This document shows, one piece after another, positions 36,464 through 45,266 of a stretch of 64,000 bases of DNA. Under the pieces are notes generated by a model. That model searched no databases. It saw only the letters and a list, made by a program, of their open reading frames with translations, and had not been told where the DNA came from. The DNA lies in contig NZ_JAKGBW010000001.1 of the NCBI RefSeq assembly GCF_021556485.1, forward strand, positions 62,001-126,000. The letters run 5' to 3'. This DNA is from Oceanobacillus alkalisoli (GTDB lineage: Bacteria > Bacillota > Bacilli > Bacillales > Amphibacillaceae). How positions within the stretch are numbered: position 1 is the first letter of the stretch; each line of letters starts with the position of its first letter. Made by a program: the position numbers and the translations under genes.

Positions 36464-36581
36464 ATGATTAATCAATACTAGAATACATTTATATATTCTC
36501 CACGGCTCCTCCCCTCTGAGATATGAAACTATAGTTAAAATATACAGACGAACGCTTAACTTGATTTATATTCAGATATTT

Positions 36582-36717
36582 CTACTGGAGGTTGCAGTAT
36601 CAACCTATTCTGCATGGATTGTATCCCACCCTCTAGAAACACACTACGCTTCCCAAAAGGGGGCTCACAGGCCGCCTGTGGAAAGGGAGAGGTATAGGGA
36701 CTGCGGACCTCCAGTAG
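36582..36717. repeat. R1-related palindrome, copy 6 (136 bp)
   Basis: Perfect 11-bp ends ctactggaggt/acctccagtag, then diverged module-B-like arms (gcagtat / atagggactgc). The centre is unlike other copies. It lies between yphF and spoIVA; the rest of 36373-36770 shows no gene. Confidence 0.65.
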
Positions 36718-36770
36718 GATTCGCAGTATCCTTCTACAATAGAAAATATAATATAAATCAACAGTAAAAA

Positions 36771-36801
36771 ACCCTCGGAACAGTATATGTTCCGAGGGTG
36801 T
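36771..36801 (-). terminator. Terminator of yphF
   Basis: Stem accctcggaaca/tgttccgagggt with a T-run on the minus strand, 26 nt after the stop. Confidence 0.9.
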
Positions 36802-36826
36802 TGGTTTATGCATATTTTTAGAACTG

Positions 36827-37552
36827 CTATTCCTCTATCATTAAAACCGGTTCTCCGTCTTTCACCGTGTAAGGCAGCGAATATGCCGGTGCAAAGGGCG
36901 TATTGTCGGTTAAAAGGAAACGGATGTCATCTCCTTCTTCATAATCATGGTCAAATTCATTTAAAGCTTGCTGCAAGTCAATCCGGTAGTCCACATAAAG
37001 GTTTCCATCCACATCCATTATAATCGGCAAGTGCTCCTGACTATATGGGCTTACAACCGTGGGTGGACTATCGAGTTTTAATTTCTCATGGTCAACCAGA
37101 TAAATACCATTTTCTATCTTTTCACCAAAAGCCGGGTATGTATGCTCCTGGCGGAAAGCATCCATTCGAATATTGACACTGCGAATAGCTTCTGTGATTC
37201 TTAAATCAATTACTTTAACAGTTGGCTCAACTTCCGGGTCGATTAAGATATATTGATAATAGCCACCGTTTTCAAAAGCATTGCCCGGGATCTCCGCAAT
37301 CGCACTATAATCCTTCAACAAATTAAAGTCTATTAAATACTTTTCAAAAATTGGTGTATCGCTCGGTTTTGTACGGATTGGTACAAGACCGCCTGTCTCT
37401 TCTTGATAGGTATGCACCGCGGACTGAACGGTATCCAGCTGCGTGGCATGTGGTACTTGATTCTCCACTCGTTCACTGTCAGGGTACATGCAGCCTGCAA
37501 GCAGAATGAAGGAGAAGATAAGTAAACCTATTTTTATGTATGAAGCTTTCAC
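36827..37552 (-). CDS. yphF: YphF-like lipoprotein
   Basis: 241 residues with a lipoprotein signal: hydrophobic stretch and lipobox LLAGC with Cys21. The mature part has no recognised catalytic motif. The place upstream of spoIVA in the same orientation and the length agree with YphF of B. subtilis, of unknown function. It lies 19 nt after the small membrane gene. Confidence 0.88.
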   Translation of the reverse strand: MKASYIKIGLLIFSFILLAGCMYPDSERVENQVPHATQLDTVQSAVHTYQEETGGLVPIRTKPSDTPIFEKYLIDFNLLKDYSAIAEIPGNAFENGGYYQYILIDPEVEPTVKVIDLRITEAIRSVNIRMDAFRQEHTYPAFGEKIENGIYLVDHEKLKLDSPPTVVSPYSQEHLPIIMDVDGNLYVDYRIDLQQALNEFDHDYEEGDDIRFLLTDNTPFAPAYSLPYTVKDGEPVLMIEE

Positions 37553-37571
37553 TCTTTAACCTCCTGATCCA

Positions 37572-37769
37572 TTATCTTGTAGGTCCTGTAAACACGACAA
37601 AAAGAATAATTAGCGCACCAGATACTAAGCTGAAATAAGCAAGCAGGGAAACGACTCCCGCTATCCAGCCCTTTAATTTTCTTCTGCTTAACCATATCAG
37701 ACCCATTGCTAAAAATAATAAAATCATTCCAGCAAACGATACGTACATTTTAAACATGGATATATTCAT
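37572..37769 (-). CDS. yphE: Small two-helix membrane protein (YphE-like)
   Basis: 65 residues, two hydrophobic helices (about 8-26 and 35-58) separated by the basic loop SRRKLKG. The position before yphF and the size match YphE of B. subtilis (DUF2768-type, from memory). Function unknown. An extended -10 (TGGTATAAT) lies about 45 nt upstream. Confidence 0.75.
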   Translation of the reverse strand: MNISMFKMYVSFAGMILLFLAMGLIWLSRRKLKGWIAGVVSLLAYFSLVSGALIILFVVFTGPTR

Positions 37770-37814
37770 TTCATTTCACCCCTGATTTATAGAATCTGCT
37801 TAAGACCACCGTAT

Positions 37815-37823
37815 ATTATACCA
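37815..37823 (-). promoter_or_regulatory. Extended -10 promoter upstream of yphE
   Basis: Minus-strand TGGTATAAT, matching TGnTATAAT exactly; no good -35. Confidence 0.4.
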
Positions 37824-37863
37824 TAAGCAATTCATATAATTATATCAAGATGTATTAGCTTAC

Positions 37864-37899
37864 AAAAAAACCGGAACAGAGGGGGCCGCTCCGTTCCGG
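37864..37899 (-). terminator. Terminator downstream of spoVIF
   Basis: Stem ccggaacagag/ctccgttccgg (one wobble) with seven T on the minus strand. It lies about 100 nt after the spoVIF stop. Confidence 0.85.
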
Positions 37900-38000
37900 G
37901 TGACTAGATAATACCCTTGCAGGCTCTATCCATGAATGCTTGTGCGATTTATTGTATGCGAGAATGCAATGTTCTGTATCCTCATCTGCCTAATGTCCTT

Positions 38001-38261
38001 TTATTTATCGAATAAGTTATTCATGGTTTGTGAGTTCATTGGAACTTTATTTTTAACAATCGCTTCTACGATCTTATCCTCTTTCTCCTTCGAGACAGGT
38101 TTGTTCGCTAATCTTGATAAACGTTGGATAAGTTCGCGCACTGTTTTTTCGTCGGAAAAATCAGCATGTTTTACAGAATCTGCTACCTTATAAATCTCAT
38201 CGGGGGATATGTTCGATTTTTGATTAATTTTATCGAACATGCCTTTCTGAAAATTATTCAC
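38001..38261 (-). CDS. spoVIF: Stage VI sporulation protein F
   Basis: 86 residues, starting MNNFQKGMFDKINQKSNISP, matching the SpoVIF (YjcC) family of small mother-cell proteins involved in spore coat assembly. In B. subtilis the gene lies far away near 110 degrees; here it sits between yphE and gpsA. It is flanked upstream by repeat R4 and downstream by its terminator, so it is a single-gene unit. Confidence 0.85.
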   Translation of the reverse strand: MNNFQKGMFDKINQKSNISPDEIYKVADSVKHADFSDEKTVRELIQRLSRLANKPVSKEKEDKIVEAIVKNKVPMNSQTMNNLFDK

Positions 38262-38290
38262 TGCATTTCCTCCTTGATTCTTTATTTTTA

Positions 38291-38375
38291 GAAAACTTGG
38301 TCGTCACCAGGCTTTTCGGTGACGACCTTAGTTGTACTTATGCAGTAAGAAAGGATTTATACTTTCTTACTGCCA
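38291..38375. repeat. Dispersed repeat R4, copy 2, after gpsA
   Basis: Two consecutive hairpins: ggtcgtcacc/ggtgacgacc and gcagtaagaaag/ctttcttactgc (12 bp perfect). It shares about 80 bp with 2471-2560. It probably also ends transcription of gpsA. Confidence 0.75.
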
Positions 38376-38410
38376 AAATAGTATATGCAAGGATGGAAAA
38401 TGCGTGTGAA

Positions 38411-39445
38411 TCAGGAATACAGTTCCTTAAGCAGCTGGTCAAGACCAGCCATTTCTTCGCGTTTATCCCGCGTCATCAATTGGGTGACGGCATCTTTAGG
38501 TTTTTTATCTTCAAAGAGGATGTGGTAAATTCCAGAAGTAATCGGCATTTCGACATCTTGCTCTTCAGCAATCTGGTGTGCTGCTTTCACCGTACGCACC
38601 CCTTCAACAACCATCCCCATTTCACTTAGGACATCATCCAGTTTATGCCCTTTCCCCAATAGGTTTCCCGCACGCCAGTTCCTGCTATGAACACTCGTAC
38701 ATGTCACAATCAAATCACCAACACCAGATAACCCTAAGAAACTAATAGGATTAGCGCCAAGCGACGTTCCTAAGCGTGTGATTTCAGCAAGTCCTCTTGT
38801 GATGAGGGCTGCCTTTGCATTATCACCATACCCTAATCCATCTGAAATGCCTGCTCCGAGTGCGATAATGTTTTTTAATGCCCCGCCTAGCTCAATCCCT
38901 AGTACATCTTGACTTGTATACACTCTAAATGTATCGCTATTGAAAAGATTTTGAGCATGTTTGCTTTTCAGTGGGTTCTTCGCGGCAACTGTTACCGTGG
39001 TCGGATGTCGTAAAGCCACCTCTTCCGCATGACTTGGACCGGATAAAACGACAATATCATCAGAAGGATAGGCTGGAAATTCTTCCGCAATCATTTCTGA
39101 CACTCGCTTTAACGTAACAGGTTCAATCCCCTTTGTTGCATGAATAATGGTTGCCTCTTCTGGTAAAATCCCTCGTAACGAACGGGTCACTTCACGGATT
39201 GCCTTTGCCGGTACAACAATTACGACAGCCTCAGTATCTTCTACTGCCTCACTTAAGTCAGAAAAGGCTTGTATCTTGTCCGGTAATTCGACATTTAAAT
39301 ACTTTTCATTTCGTTTCATTTGATTAATCGCCCGAGCTTGCTCCGCCCGGTGACTCCAAAGCCTTACAGCATGTCCATTATCAGCTAAAACAATACTTAA
39401 AGCCGTCCCCCAGCTTCCTGCGCCCAACACAGCAACTTTTTTCAT
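38411..39445 (-). CDS. gpsA: Glycerol-3-phosphate dehydrogenase [NAD(P)+]
   Basis: Reduces dihydroxyacetone phosphate to sn-glycerol-3-phosphate for phospholipid synthesis. 344 residues: GAGSWGTALS nucleotide loop at 8-17, SGPSHAEEVA, and GGALKNIIALGAGISDGLGYGDN with the catalytic Lys. Lies 17 nt after der, as in B. subtilis. Confidence 0.97.
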   Translation of the reverse strand: MKKVAVLGAGSWGTALSIVLADNGHAVRLWSHRAEQARAINQMKRNEKYLNVELPDKIQAFSDLSEAVEDTEAVVIVVPAKAIREVTRSLRGILPEEATIIHATKGIEPVTLKRVSEMIAEEFPAYPSDDIVVLSGPSHAEEVALRHPTTVTVAAKNPLKSKHAQNLFNSDTFRVYTSQDVLGIELGGALKNIIALGAGISDGLGYGDNAKAALITRGLAEITRLGTSLGANPISFLGLSGVGDLIVTCTSVHSRNWRAGNLLGKGHKLDDVLSEMGMVVEGVRTVKAAHQIAEEQDVEMPITSGIYHILFEDKKPKDAVTQLMTRDKREEMAGLDQLLKELYS

Positions 39446-39462
39446 ATAACTACCTCCCCATA

Positions 39463-40773
39463 CTACTGACGCCTTCTCACAAAGATGTTAATCGGGGTGC
39501 CAGTATAGTCAATCGCTTCTCTAATCTTATTCTCTAAAAATCGCTTATATGAAAAGTGCATTAACTCTGGATCATTAACAAAAACGACGAAAGAAGGAGG
39601 CTTCACAGAAACCTGTGTCGCATAGAGAACCTTCAAACGCTTCCCTTTAAATGTCGGGGTTGGATTCACTGCGATTGCATCCATAATCACATCGTTCAAC
39701 AAATTGGTCGGAATCCGTTTTACATGATTCTCACTTACCATTTTCACAACTGGCAGTAAGGTGTGCAGGCGTTTTTTCGTTTCTGCAGATAAAAACACAA
39801 TCGGTGCATAATCCAAAAATTGAAATTGCATTCGTATATTCTTTTCGAATTTCTGCATTGCCTTTTGGTCCGAATCGACTGTATCCCATTTATTAACTAC
39901 GATTACAACTGCTCGCCCTTCTTCATGGGCATATCCAGCTACTCGCTTGTCTTGTTCCATGATGCCAGTTTCAGCATCAATCAAGACAAGGGCAACGTCA
40001 GCCCTTTCAATCGCCTTCAATGTCCGCAATACACTGTATTTCTCCGTCGTCTCATACACTTTTCCACGTTTTCGCATACCTGCCGTGTCGATGATCACAT
40101 AGTCTTGTCCATCCCGAGTGAATGGAGTATCAACCGCATCCCGAGTCGTCCCTTCGATATTACTTACGATAACACGCTCTTCATTAAGGAGTGCATTTAC
40201 TAAAGAAGACTTCCCGACATTCGGACGTCCGATTACACTGAAATAAATCGTTTCATCATCTTCTTCCTGCTCTTCTTCCTCAGGAAAGTGGTGAATGACT
40301 TCATCCAGTAAGTCACCAAGACCGAGACCATGTGCGCCTGAAATCGGAAACGGCTCTCCGAATCCAAGTGAATAGTATTCATAAATGGTTTCACGCATTT
40401 CCGGATTGTCTATTTTATTCACACCTAAAACAACCGGTTTATTTGATTTGAATAGAAGTTTCGCAACCTCTTCATCCGCTCCGGTAATTCCTTCTTTACC
40501 ATTGATTAGAAAAATAATAACGTCAGCTTCATCGATTGCGATTTCGGCCTGTTGCCGCATTTGAACGAGCAATGGTTCATCACCCGCTTCAATTCCTCCA
40601 GTATCAATAAGGTTAAATTCTCTATTCAGCCATTCCGCTTTCGAATAGATCCTGTCTCTCGTAACTCCCGGAATATCTTCTACAATTGAAATTCTTTCAC
40701 CGACTAAACGGTTAAATATCGTTGATTTGCCTACGTTAGGTCTTCCAACTATTGCAACAACTGATTTTCTCAT
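39463..40773 (-). CDS. der: Ribosome-assembly GTPase Der (EngA)
   Basis: Essential GTPase of 50S subunit maturation with two tandem G domains. P-loops [14 protein letters not shown] (10-23) and [15 protein letters not shown] (about 182); NKID and NKWD specificity motifs; and a C-terminal KH-like domain. 436 residues, identical in length to the B. subtilis protein. Confidence 0.98.
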   Translation of the reverse strand: MRKSVVAIVGRPNVGKSTIFNRLVGERISIVEDIPGVTRDRIYSKAEWLNREFNLIDTGGIEAGDEPLLVQMRQQAEIAIDEADVIIFLINGKEGITGADEEVAKLLFKSNKPVVLGVNKIDNPEMRETIYEYYSLGFGEPFPISGAHGLGLGDLLDEVIHHFPEEEEQEEDDETIYFSVIGRPNVGKSSLVNALLNEERVIVSNIEGTTRDAVDTPFTRDGQDYVIIDTAGMRKRGKVYETTEKYSVLRTLKAIERADVALVLIDAETGIMEQDKRVAGYAHEEGRAVVIVVNKWDTVDSDQKAMQKFEKNIRMQFQFLDYAPIVFLSAETKKRLHTLLPVVKMVSENHVKRIPTNLLNDVIMDAIAVNPTPTFKGKRLKVLYATQVSVKPPSFVVFVNDPELMHFSYKRFLENKIREAIDYTGTPINIFVRRRQ

Positions 40774-40857
40774 GAAAGGAACTTCCCTTCTACACCATAC
40801 TTTATTACTTCATTCATTCTAGCAAAATCAACCGATTTAAACAATTTTAAACCGAAA

Positions 40858-41046
40858 TCAATGTTTTACAATGATGTACAATTCCTCGCTTAAGGAATGC
40901 GCAATTCCGTCTGTTATCGCTTCCAGATTTGCAGCAATCATTTCCAGTTCTTGCTTGGATTCACAAATAAAAATTGGTGCGCCTCCATCAATTTTTGATT
41001 GATCTGTTGTAATGACGGCAAGGATGGCTTTCTCGATATTCATCAT
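40858..41046 (-). CDS. Capping complex subunit for YIEGIA (small protein)
   Basis: 62 residues, MMNIEKAILAVITTDQSKID onwards, matching the small protein family annotated as capping complex subunit for YIEGIA. Its start codon overlaps the stop of the preceding YIEGIA gene (ATGA type), so the two are translationally coupled. The biochemical role is not established. Confidence 0.75.
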   Translation of the reverse strand: MMNIEKAILAVITTDQSKIDGGAPIFICESKQELEMIAANLEAITDGIAHSLSEELYIIVKH

Positions 41047-41936
41047 TCATCCCTCGTTTCATGATAGGATTTTGATTCGGTAGGCATGCGGATTGCGCTT
41101 TCGAGCACTGGAACGGCACCGATAATTTTAATGGCAAGGTCAATATCACGGTTTTGCGGAAGAATAAACATACCGATTCTGCCGTCGTCCAAATCCCGTT
41201 TAATAAGCGGTGTTAAAGCTGGTGTTCCCGAGTCACGAAAAATCCCAAGTGAAACAGAAACGTCGTGAAGCATTGCCTGTCGTTGCCCTAAATTAGCTAA
41301 GGTCTGCACGACATTCCGGTTTTTCGGATGGATGATGAATCCAGCGCCATATTTTAATATTTCTTCTTGTCTTTCCTTAATTCCAATATTCATGATATAA
41401 ATATTATCAACATATAAACCGGCACCATCAAACTTCAGAGGGGTATATTCGATATCAGCAATATCTTTGATTGTACTTCCGCTCATTAAGCGTAACGACA
41501 AAAGTATAGAGCCAATACCACCAGCAAGTGCAATCGAAAGATCAAAATATATAAAAAGAATCGTGGAAATGAAAGCGGAGAAAATACAAAGGTAATTTCT
41601 GCTTTCAAATGAAATTGCGATGCCCTCAATATACGCTCTCCCGCGAGGAACTAATTCCAATGGATCGATTTCAGCCAATGTATTTCGTTCCATATTACGT
41701 ACATCCCTAAATTGGGTCGCGGCAACCGTTAATAACGTCACTGCCGTATATTCCTTTTCAATTAAAGCAGGTACTGCAATTGCCCCGAGAGAAGCCGCGA
41801 TAAATCCGAGGGAAGCGTGAATGATTTTCCCATGAAGATAGGTTGGATACTGCCTATAATCAGTTTTCAACATTAAAATTCTTGCTAAAGTACCAACAAT
41901 AACACCAAAAAGTATCGCATATGTATATTCGTTCAT
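41043..41936 (-). CDS. YIEGIA-family membrane protein
   Basis: 297 residues with about four membrane helices in the first half (about 5-22, 42-60, 110-150) and a soluble C-terminal half. It contains the family-naming motif YIEGIA at about 102-107 (RGRAYIEGIAISFESRNYLC). Found in spore-forming Bacillales at this locus; the B. subtilis counterpart is one of the yphA/yphB genes, linked to spore envelope assembly (I am not sure which name applies). Confidence 0.8.
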   Translation of the reverse strand: MNEYTYAILFGVIVGTLARILMLKTDYRQYPTYLHGKIIHASLGFIAASLGAIAVPALIEKEYTAVTLLTVAATQFRDVRNMERNTLAEIDPLELVPRGRAYIEGIAISFESRNYLCIFSAFISTILFIYFDLSIALAGGIGSILLSLRLMSGSTIKDIADIEYTPLKFDGAGLYVDNIYIMNIGIKERQEEILKYGAGFIIHPKNRNVVQTLANLGQRQAMLHDVSVSLGIFRDSGTPALTPLIKRDLDDGRIGMFILPQNRDIDLAIKIIGAVPVLESAIRMPTESKSYHETRDE

Positions 41937-41990
41937 GTCCTCACTCCTTGGCTTCAGTTTGCCAAAAAAGCAAGCCCTGTATACACCAAG

Positions 41991-42021
41991 AAAAAAGGCC
42001 TTCCTTTGTTAGGGAGGCCTT
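41991..42021 (-). terminator. Terminator of ypfD
   Basis: Stem aaggccttcc/gggaggcctt with a long T-run on minus, about 10 nt after the stop. Confidence 0.9.
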
Positions 42022-42031
42022 CAATAATCAA

Positions 42032-43162
42032 TTACTTATATTTATCGAGCTGATCACCAATGACATCACCGAGTTGGAATCCGGAATGATCGTCATCCTT
42101 CTCATAATTTCTTACTTCTGCTTGCTCTTTTTCTTGTTCCAATTCTTTAATACTTAAAGAAATACGCTCATCTTCTTCATTCACATCAAGCACTTTGACA
42201 TTTACTTGCTGATCTACTTCAAGTACTTCGTCTGGTGTGCCGATGTGACGGTTCGCGATCTGGGAAATGTGTACAAGACCTTCCACCCCAGGTAATAATT
42301 CAATGAAAGCACCAAAGCTGACTAAGCGTTTAACTGTTCCTTCTAAAACATCACCTTGGGAAACGCGCTCTCCGATATTCGTCCAAGGTCCTGGTAGAGT
42401 TGCTTTGTGCGATAGCGAGATTCTTTCGTTGTCTCTATCAACTGAAAGCACTTCCACTTCGATTTTGTCTCCTTCTGAAACGACATCAGAAGCTTTTTCT
42501 ACATGGTAGTGGGCAAGTTGAGAGATATGCACGAGACCATCAATCCCGCCAAGGTCAACGAATGCACCAAAGCCTGTTAAGCGCTGTACAGTTCCTTCAA
42601 TCACTTGGCCTTCTTCCAAGGAATCAAGGAGTTCTTTCTTTTTCTCTTCTTCTTCTTTTTCAACTACAGCACGGTGAGAGAGAATAACACGATTTTGGCT
42701 GCGGTCGAGTTCTTCCACAATAACTTCCAGCGTTTTTCCTTCGTAATCGCTGAAATCTTCCACATAATATGTTTCTACTAATGATGCAGGGATGAATCCG
42801 CGTACGCCTACGTCAACAACAAGTCCACCTTTAACAACTTCTTTTACAACGGTTTCAAAAACTTCCTTGTTGTCATGTTTTGCTTCAAGTTCCTCCCATG
42901 CTTTTTCAGCATCTACAGCCCGCTTGGACAAAACTACTTCTTCATCTGTCAATTTCTTTACCTGCAGGGTGACAGAATCCCCTTCACTCACAACATCGCT
43001 TGGAAGCTCGACATGTAAGCTGGAAAGTTCGCTAATCGGAACAATTCCCTCTGTTTTATAACCGATATCAACGAGAACTTGTTTTTCTTCTACTTTTACA
43101 ACAGTTCCCGTTACCGTATCTCCTACTTTCAATTCTGGTAATTCATTAAATTCATTCGTCAT
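42032..43162 (-). CDS. ypfD: Ribosomal protein S1-like RNA-binding protein
   Basis: 376 residues with four S1 OB-fold repeats at about 14-84, 100-170, 185-256 and 272-342 (for example LVDIGYKTEGIVPISE, GAFVDLGGIDGLVHISQLA, GAFIELLPGVEGLVHISQIA). It ends in a charged tail. In Firmicutes this shorter S1 homologue associates less firmly with ribosomes than E. coli S1 and is not essential (family knowledge). Located next to cmk as usual. Confidence 0.94.
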   Translation of the reverse strand: MTNEFNELPELKVGDTVTGTVVKVEEKQVLVDIGYKTEGIVPISELSSLHVELPSDVVSEGDSVTLQVKKLTDEEVVLSKRAVDAEKAWEELEAKHDNKEVFETVVKEVVKGGLVVDVGVRGFIPASLVETYYVEDFSDYEGKTLEVIVEELDRSQNRVILSHRAVVEKEEEEKKKELLDSLEEGQVIEGTVQRLTGFGAFVDLGGIDGLVHISQLAHYHVEKASDVVSEGDKIEVEVLSVDRDNERISLSHKATLPGPWTNIGERVSQGDVLEGTVKRLVSFGAFIELLPGVEGLVHISQIANRHIGTPDEVLEVDQQVNVKVLDVNEEDERISLSIKELEQEKEQAEVRNYEKDDDHSGFQLGDVIGDQLDKYK

Positions 43163-43252
43163 AACCTTAGCCCTCCTATTAACATCATTGCGATATAAAA
43201 TTATTCTTTCTATAACTTCTAATAATTACATTTTTTTGTCAAGTAAAGTATT

Positions 43253-43939
43253 CTAATTTTGTTTATCTTTATACTTTTCCACTTCTTGTAAAATAGAGCG
43301 GACGACCTCATCGATAGAAAGGGATGTTGTATCGACTTCAATCGCATCGTCCGCTCTAACTAGAGGTGCTGTTTCGCGATTAGAGTCTATTTCATCTCTT
43401 TTCTCAATTTCGGCCTTTAATTGTTCTAAATCGGATGGTATGCCTTTAGCGATATTTTCATCATGACGTCTTTTCGCTCTTTCATCAACAGATGCCACGA
43501 GAAAAATTTTCACTTGTGCATTCGGGAGGACGTGAGTACCGATATCCCGACCATCCATTACAACACCACGGTCCTTCGCTAACTCCCGCTGTCGCTCCAA
43601 CATTTCTTGCCTAACAGTGGAAAGCTTGGCGACATAAGATACGTTTGCAGAGACAGGCTGGTAACGAATTTCCTCCGTTACATCTTTCCCATCCAAAATG
43701 ACACGTTGCCCCGTTGAATCATTGGTAAGTTCGATATTGGTATTCATTAATAGGTCTAATACCGCGTCATCATCAGATGGATCAACCTTATCATTAAGTG
43801 CTTTTAAAGTAAGTGCACGATACATTGCTCCCGTATCTACATAAATATAATTTAATTTATCAGCTACAATTTTTGCGACCGTGCTCTTACCAGCAGCTGC
43901 CGGTCCATCAATTGCAATGGCTGTGTGTTGTTCTTGCAT
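43253..43939 (-). CDS. cmk: Cytidylate kinase
   Basis: Phosphorylates CMP and dCMP using ATP. 228 residues with the P-loop GPAAAGKS (13-20), the CMP-binding MDGRDIGTHVLPNAQVKIFL and a typical LID with Arg residues. It lies about 90 nt upstream of ypfD, the conserved cmk-rpsA pairing. Confidence 0.97.
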   Translation of the reverse strand: MQEQHTAIAIDGPAAAGKSTVAKIVADKLNYIYVDTGAMYRALTLKALNDKVDPSDDDAVLDLLMNTNIELTNDSTGQRVILDGKDVTEEIRYQPVSANVSYVAKLSTVRQEMLERQRELAKDRGVVMDGRDIGTHVLPNAQVKIFLVASVDERAKRRHDENIAKGIPSDLEQLKAEIEKRDEIDSNRETAPLVRADDAIEVDTTSLSIDEVVRSILQEVEKYKDKQN

Positions 43940-44062
43940 CTACAAACTTCCGTCCTCTCATAAACTTGTAAATGATTGCTTCACAAGTTCAGCAAGTGAT
44001 TAATTATTTTTATCTACTGTTTATCATAGCATAATTCAAATTGGAAGGTCTACAATCTGTTC

Positions 44063-44731
44063 TCAAGATAATTCTTTTTTTCTCATTTCCCGTTGTTTTT
44101 CAAAACAATAGCTGATAATTAATTGTTGTTCTTTTGGTTTTAATGCAACAAATTTTAATGATGCTGTATGGATTCCATTTCTCATTTGCAAGAAAACTAC
44201 TTGTGCTGCCGTCTCTATATAGTGAATTTTCCCTGAGCGGAAACCGAGCACAACCCATAGATTAATCATTTCATTCATTTTAAGCAAACCTTCTCTTGGT
44301 ACAATTAAAGATAATCCCCCGCCGCTTACATCGGAAGTAACTGTTGTGAAAGCTTCTCCGTCTTCATTTTGGCGATGCACAGCTACATCAGCTGTTGCAT
44401 CTACACGTACAAATTGTCTCCGTTGAATTCGCTCCATATCTTCCGGTTTTGGCTTTGAGAGAGCTAGAGCGGGAACAATAACCTTCACCCTTGCAGCAAC
44501 GGTCGCCTGAAATTGATAAACCGCTTCGTCATCGCCTACAAAATCCGCTTTAAAAGAGGCGCCTATTTGGAAAAATTTCGTCTTTCCTGTTTGTTTATGT
44601 ACGGGATAATCGATAATAAGATAATCTTCATTAATGTCAATGACTTTACAATAATATTCTTCCGGCTCCACTCCGGGTATTTTAAATAGTAATGTCAGCT
44701 TTGTTCCGATTTTTATTGTCGGTTCTTTCAT
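44063..44731 (-). CDS. motI: PilZ-domain c-di-GMP receptor, flagellar clutch MotI/DgrA
   Basis: 222 residues: an N-terminal YcgR-like domain (about 1-95) and a PilZ domain with the c-di-GMP-binding RRQFVR (Arg105 and Arg109 in RxxxR) and DVSGGG (134-139). In B. subtilis YpfA/MotI binds c-di-GMP and disengages the flagellar motor stator. The position beside cmk and ypeB agrees with ypfA. Both binding motifs are intact. Confidence 0.92.
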   Translation of the reverse strand: MKEPTIKIGTKLTLLFKIPGVEPEEYYCKVIDINEDYLIIDYPVHKQTGKTKFFQIGASFKADFVGDDEAVYQFQATVAARVKVIVPALALSKPKPEDMERIQRRQFVRVDATADVAVHRQNEDGEAFTTVTSDVSGGGLSLIVPREGLLKMNEMINLWVVLGFRSGKIHYIETAAQVVFLQMRNGIHTASLKFVALKPKEQQLIISYCFEKQREMRKKELS

Positions 44732-44803
44732 ATTTTCACCACGATTCTGAATACCTTTATTACGAAATGATTGAATATATATTTATTATTACAGATTTAA
44801 GTG

Positions 44804-44835
44804 AAAAGGGGAAGGCTTTTTGCCTATCCCCCTTT
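44804..44835 (-). terminator. Terminator upstream of motI, end of the ypeB-side transcript
   Basis: Stem aaagggg...ggc/gcc...cccctt with a short loop and T-rich tail on minus. It lies beyond the structured block at 44.86-45.25 kb. Confidence 0.6.
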
Positions 44836-44859
44836 ACGTGAGCTAAAAAATTATAAGAT

Positions 44860-45170
44860 AAAGATGTATCGAACAACTACAGTTACCAGCACAAGCCACG
44901 TCCGCTCTGCGCCCAGCAACTAGCAGATCTTTTGGTGGGGCGAGCAGTGCGCAGTCCCAAACTCCACACTCCTCCAATTGATAAAGAAGACTTGCCGATT
45001 GGCTTCAGCCAGAGGCTTAGTCGCAGTTATATCCTTGTGGTGAAAGTCAACATCGGCTCTCTGCGTTCGCTTGAGTTTCCTTTATCTCAAAGAGAAGAAT
45101 GGAAGTTCGATTAAGTTCACCCCGTTCTAGGGCCTAGGGCATCATCGAACTACCTCCCATCCTGGGAGGC
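44860..45170 (-). ncRNA. Structured non-coding block, candidate nuclease-less IscB-type (HEARO) omega RNA
   Basis: No credible gene in this part of the 535-nt ypeB-motI gap. On minus it folds into successive perfect stems: CCTCCC/GGGAGG (45153-45169), AGTTCGA/TCGAACT (45104-45110 with 45145-45151), TTGAG/CTCAA, GCCGAT/ATCGGC (44994-44999 with 45052-45057) and CTGCGC/GCGCAG (44907-44912 with 44949-44954). The order and several single-stranded stretches (acggggtga, gttgactttcacc) resemble my memory of the HEARO consensus. No HNH/RuvC nuclease gene is adjacent. Confidence 0.45.
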
Positions 45171-45196
45171 ACAGTTTGTACCTTGCTACGAAGCAC

Positions 45197-45246
45197 AGGA
45201 TATGCTAGTACAGGCGTTGCGACAGGACGTCACGCACTTAGCCTGT
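45197..45246 (-). other. Hairpin module C, copy C7
   Basis: Read on minus: outer stem ACAGGC/GCCTGT, TAA, inner stem GTGAC/GTCGC (one wobble), loop GTCCT, AAC, then actagcatatcct. Begins 20 nt after the ypeB stop. Confidence 0.7.
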
Positions 45247-45266
45247 AAGGATGCTTTCGCCTTTGA

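Noticed and set aside
44932-45114. 60-codon plus-strand frame in the ypeB-motI gap
   Set aside because: No similarity to a known protein; the region is better explained by paired stems on the minus strand.
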